In this document: positions 63,030 to 64,000 of the stretch, piece after piece
Layout of the letters: each line of letters starts with the position of its first letter
Position numbering within the stretch: position 1 is the stretch's first letter
DNA from: Thermohalobaculum sp039805905
GTDB taxonomy: Bacteria > Pseudomonadota > Alphaproteobacteria > Rhodobacterales > Rhodobacteraceae
NCBI GenBank assembly: GCA_039805905.1
Contig: JBDIVM010000011.1
Coordinates: forward strand, 62,001-126,000
Length of the DNA: 64,000 nt
Direction: 5' to 3'
Position numbers and translations under genes: made by a program
The notes under the pieces: generated by a model
The model's input: only the letters and a program-made list of their open reading frames with translations
The model's database searches: none
Told to the model about the DNA's origin: nothing

Positions 63030-64000
63030 ATGCCGAACCGCCTTATTGATGATGCACCGGAGGGCGTCAACATCCCGGAGTTCTCGGTCTCCGAGATATC
63101 GGGCGCCATCAAGCGGATGATCGAGGGCGAGTTCGCTCATGTCCGCGTCCGTGGCGAAGTCGGTCGCGTGTCACGCCCCGGCTCCGGCCATGTCTATCTC
63201 GACCTCAAGGACGAGTCCGCAGTGCTCGCCGCGGTGATCTGGAAAGGCGTCGCCACGCGCCTCGACATCGTGGTGCAGGAAGGCGACGAGGTGGTGGCCG
63301 AGGGAAGGCTGACCACCTTCCCCGGCCAGTCCAGGTACCAGCTCATCATCGAACGGCTGTCCTATGCCGGCGAGGGCGCGCTGCTCGCGAAGCTCGAGCG
63401 CCTCCGGAAGGCGCTTGCGGCCGAGGGGCTGTTCGACGAGGCACGCAAGCGGCCGCTCCCGTTTCTGCCGCGCGTGATCGGCGTGGTGACCTCGCCGTCC
63501 GGTGCCGTGATCCGCGACATCCTGCACCGGCTGGCCGAGCGGTTTCCGGTGCATGTGCTGGTCTGGCCGGTCACCGTCCAGGGCGAGCGATGCGCCCCCG
63601 AAGTCGCCGCTGCAATCCGGGGCTTCTCGGCGCTGCCGGGTGGCGGTCCGGTGCCCCGGCCCGACGTCGTGATCGTCGCCCGCGGCGGCGGCTCGCTCGA
63701 GGATCTCTGGGGGTTCAACGACGAGCGCGTCGTGCGCGCCGCCGCCGCGAGCACCATCCCGCTCATTTCCGCGGTGGGGCACGAGACCGACTGGACGCTG
63801 ATCGACCACGCCGCAGACCGCCGGGCACCGACGCCCACCGCCGCCGCCGAGATGGCGGTGCCCGTGCGCTCCGAGCTGGTCGCGACCGTTGCCGACCTCG
63901 CCGCCCGCCGGCTGCGCGCAATGGCGCGGCTGGTCGGGCAGCACCGCCAGCGGCTGCGCGACCTCTCCCGCGCCCTGCCCCGGCCCGAGCAGATCCTGGC
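63030..64000 (+). CDS. xseA: exodeoxyribonuclease VII large subunit (partial at right edge)
   Basis: The gene begins with ATG 63030 after AGAAGGACCGCG and runs off the right edge; 323 codons are visible. It shows the OB-fold N-terminal part (NIPEFSVSEISGAIKRMIE, VRVRGEVGRVSRPGSGHVYL, LDLKDESAVLAAVIWKG) and the catalytic-domain start (VIGVVTSPSGAVIRDILHRL, VIVARGGGSLEDLWGFNDER, ISAVGHETDWTLIDHAADRR). With XseB it degrades single-stranded DNA to short pieces. It diverges from purD. Confidence 0.95.
   Translation, partial: MPNRLIDDAPEGVNIPEFSVSEISGAIKRMIEGEFAHVRVRGEVGRVSRPGSGHVYLDLKDESAVLAAVIWKGVATRLDIVVQEGDEVVAEGRLTTFPGQSRYQLIIERLSYAGEGALLAKLERLRKALAAEGLFDEARKRPLPFLPRVIGVVTSPSGAVIRDILHRLAERFPVHVLVWPVTVQGERCAPEVAAAIRGFSALPGGGPVPRPDVVIVARGGGSLEDLWGFNDERVVRAAAASTIPLISAVGHETDWTLIDHAADRRAPTPTAAAEMAVPVRSELVATVADLAARRLRAMARLVGQHRQRLRDLSRALPRPEQIL

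Overview
The window looks like a chromosomal segment of a GC-rich alphaproteobacterium, most likely a Rhodobacterales (roseobacter/rhodobacter-type) organism. The evidence is the very high GC content, the dense operons joined by ATGA or GTGA stop/start overlaps, the gene content (an alphaproteobacterial-style formate dehydrogenase island with DUF3305/DUF3306 partners, DddL-type cupins, CbtAB) and the protein sequences themselves. This placement is an inference from content; no rRNA gene is present to confirm it.

Layout. 1-2105: minus-strand operon of a CaiB-type CoA-transferase, a succinate-dehydrogenase-like iron-sulfur subunit and a membrane anchor that runs off the left edge. 2232-3952: divergent Lrp regulator and alanine dehydrogenase. 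4008-8777: an OmpA-like periplasmic protein, a threonine-catabolism operon (kbl, a cysteine-synthase-like PLP enzyme, tdh) and an EamA exporter. 8787-37689: a cobalamin supercluster of about 29 kb. It holds almost the whole corrin pathway: CobA, CobI, a CbiG-CobJ fusion, CobM, CbiD, CobK, CobL, CobH, CobB, CobN, CobO, CobQ, CobD, CobU, CobC, CobS, CobT and BluB. It also holds the chelatase CbiX, the GTPase CobW and two putative cobalt importers (a lone CbiM-like protein and CbtAB). Each importer sits behind its own, nearly identical cobalamin riboswitch. 37689-38423: a PP2C phosphatase overlapping cobD. 38474-53334: a membrane-bound, periplasmic-facing formate dehydrogenase and its accessory genes, interrupted by an ATP-grasp gene. 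53571-55983: a small TadE/TadG-type locus. 56127-64000: housekeeping and catabolic genes (aminotransferase, a SDR/FAH pair, TPR protein, CYTH-CHAD, purD, xseA truncated by the right edge).

How the genes work together. The B12 genes lie in four blocks. A minus-strand block (DUF1636-cobT-cobS-cobC-cobU-cobQ) makes the lower ligand and assembles the coenzyme. A plus-strand block (small membrane protein, cbiX, cobH, cobL, cobI, cobJ, cobM) builds the ring. A minus-strand pair (cobB, cobA) and a plus-strand block (cbiD, cobK, then the riboswitch-controlled importer and chelatase genes) complete it. The set is a hybrid. CbiX, CbiG and CbiD are typical of early cobalt insertion, while CobN is typical of late insertion. 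No CobG, CobZ, CobF or cobaltochelatase CobS/CobT genes are seen in this window.

The least explained parts are these: two DddL-type (DMSP-lyase-like) cupins inside the cobN-cobO operon, one of them fused to a GNAT acetyltransferase; a CobH fused to a large N-terminal domain resembling DUF429/RNase-H-fold proteins; and the duplicated promoter-riboswitch-hairpin cassette. No tRNA, rRNA, CRISPR array, insertion sequence or prophage was recognised.
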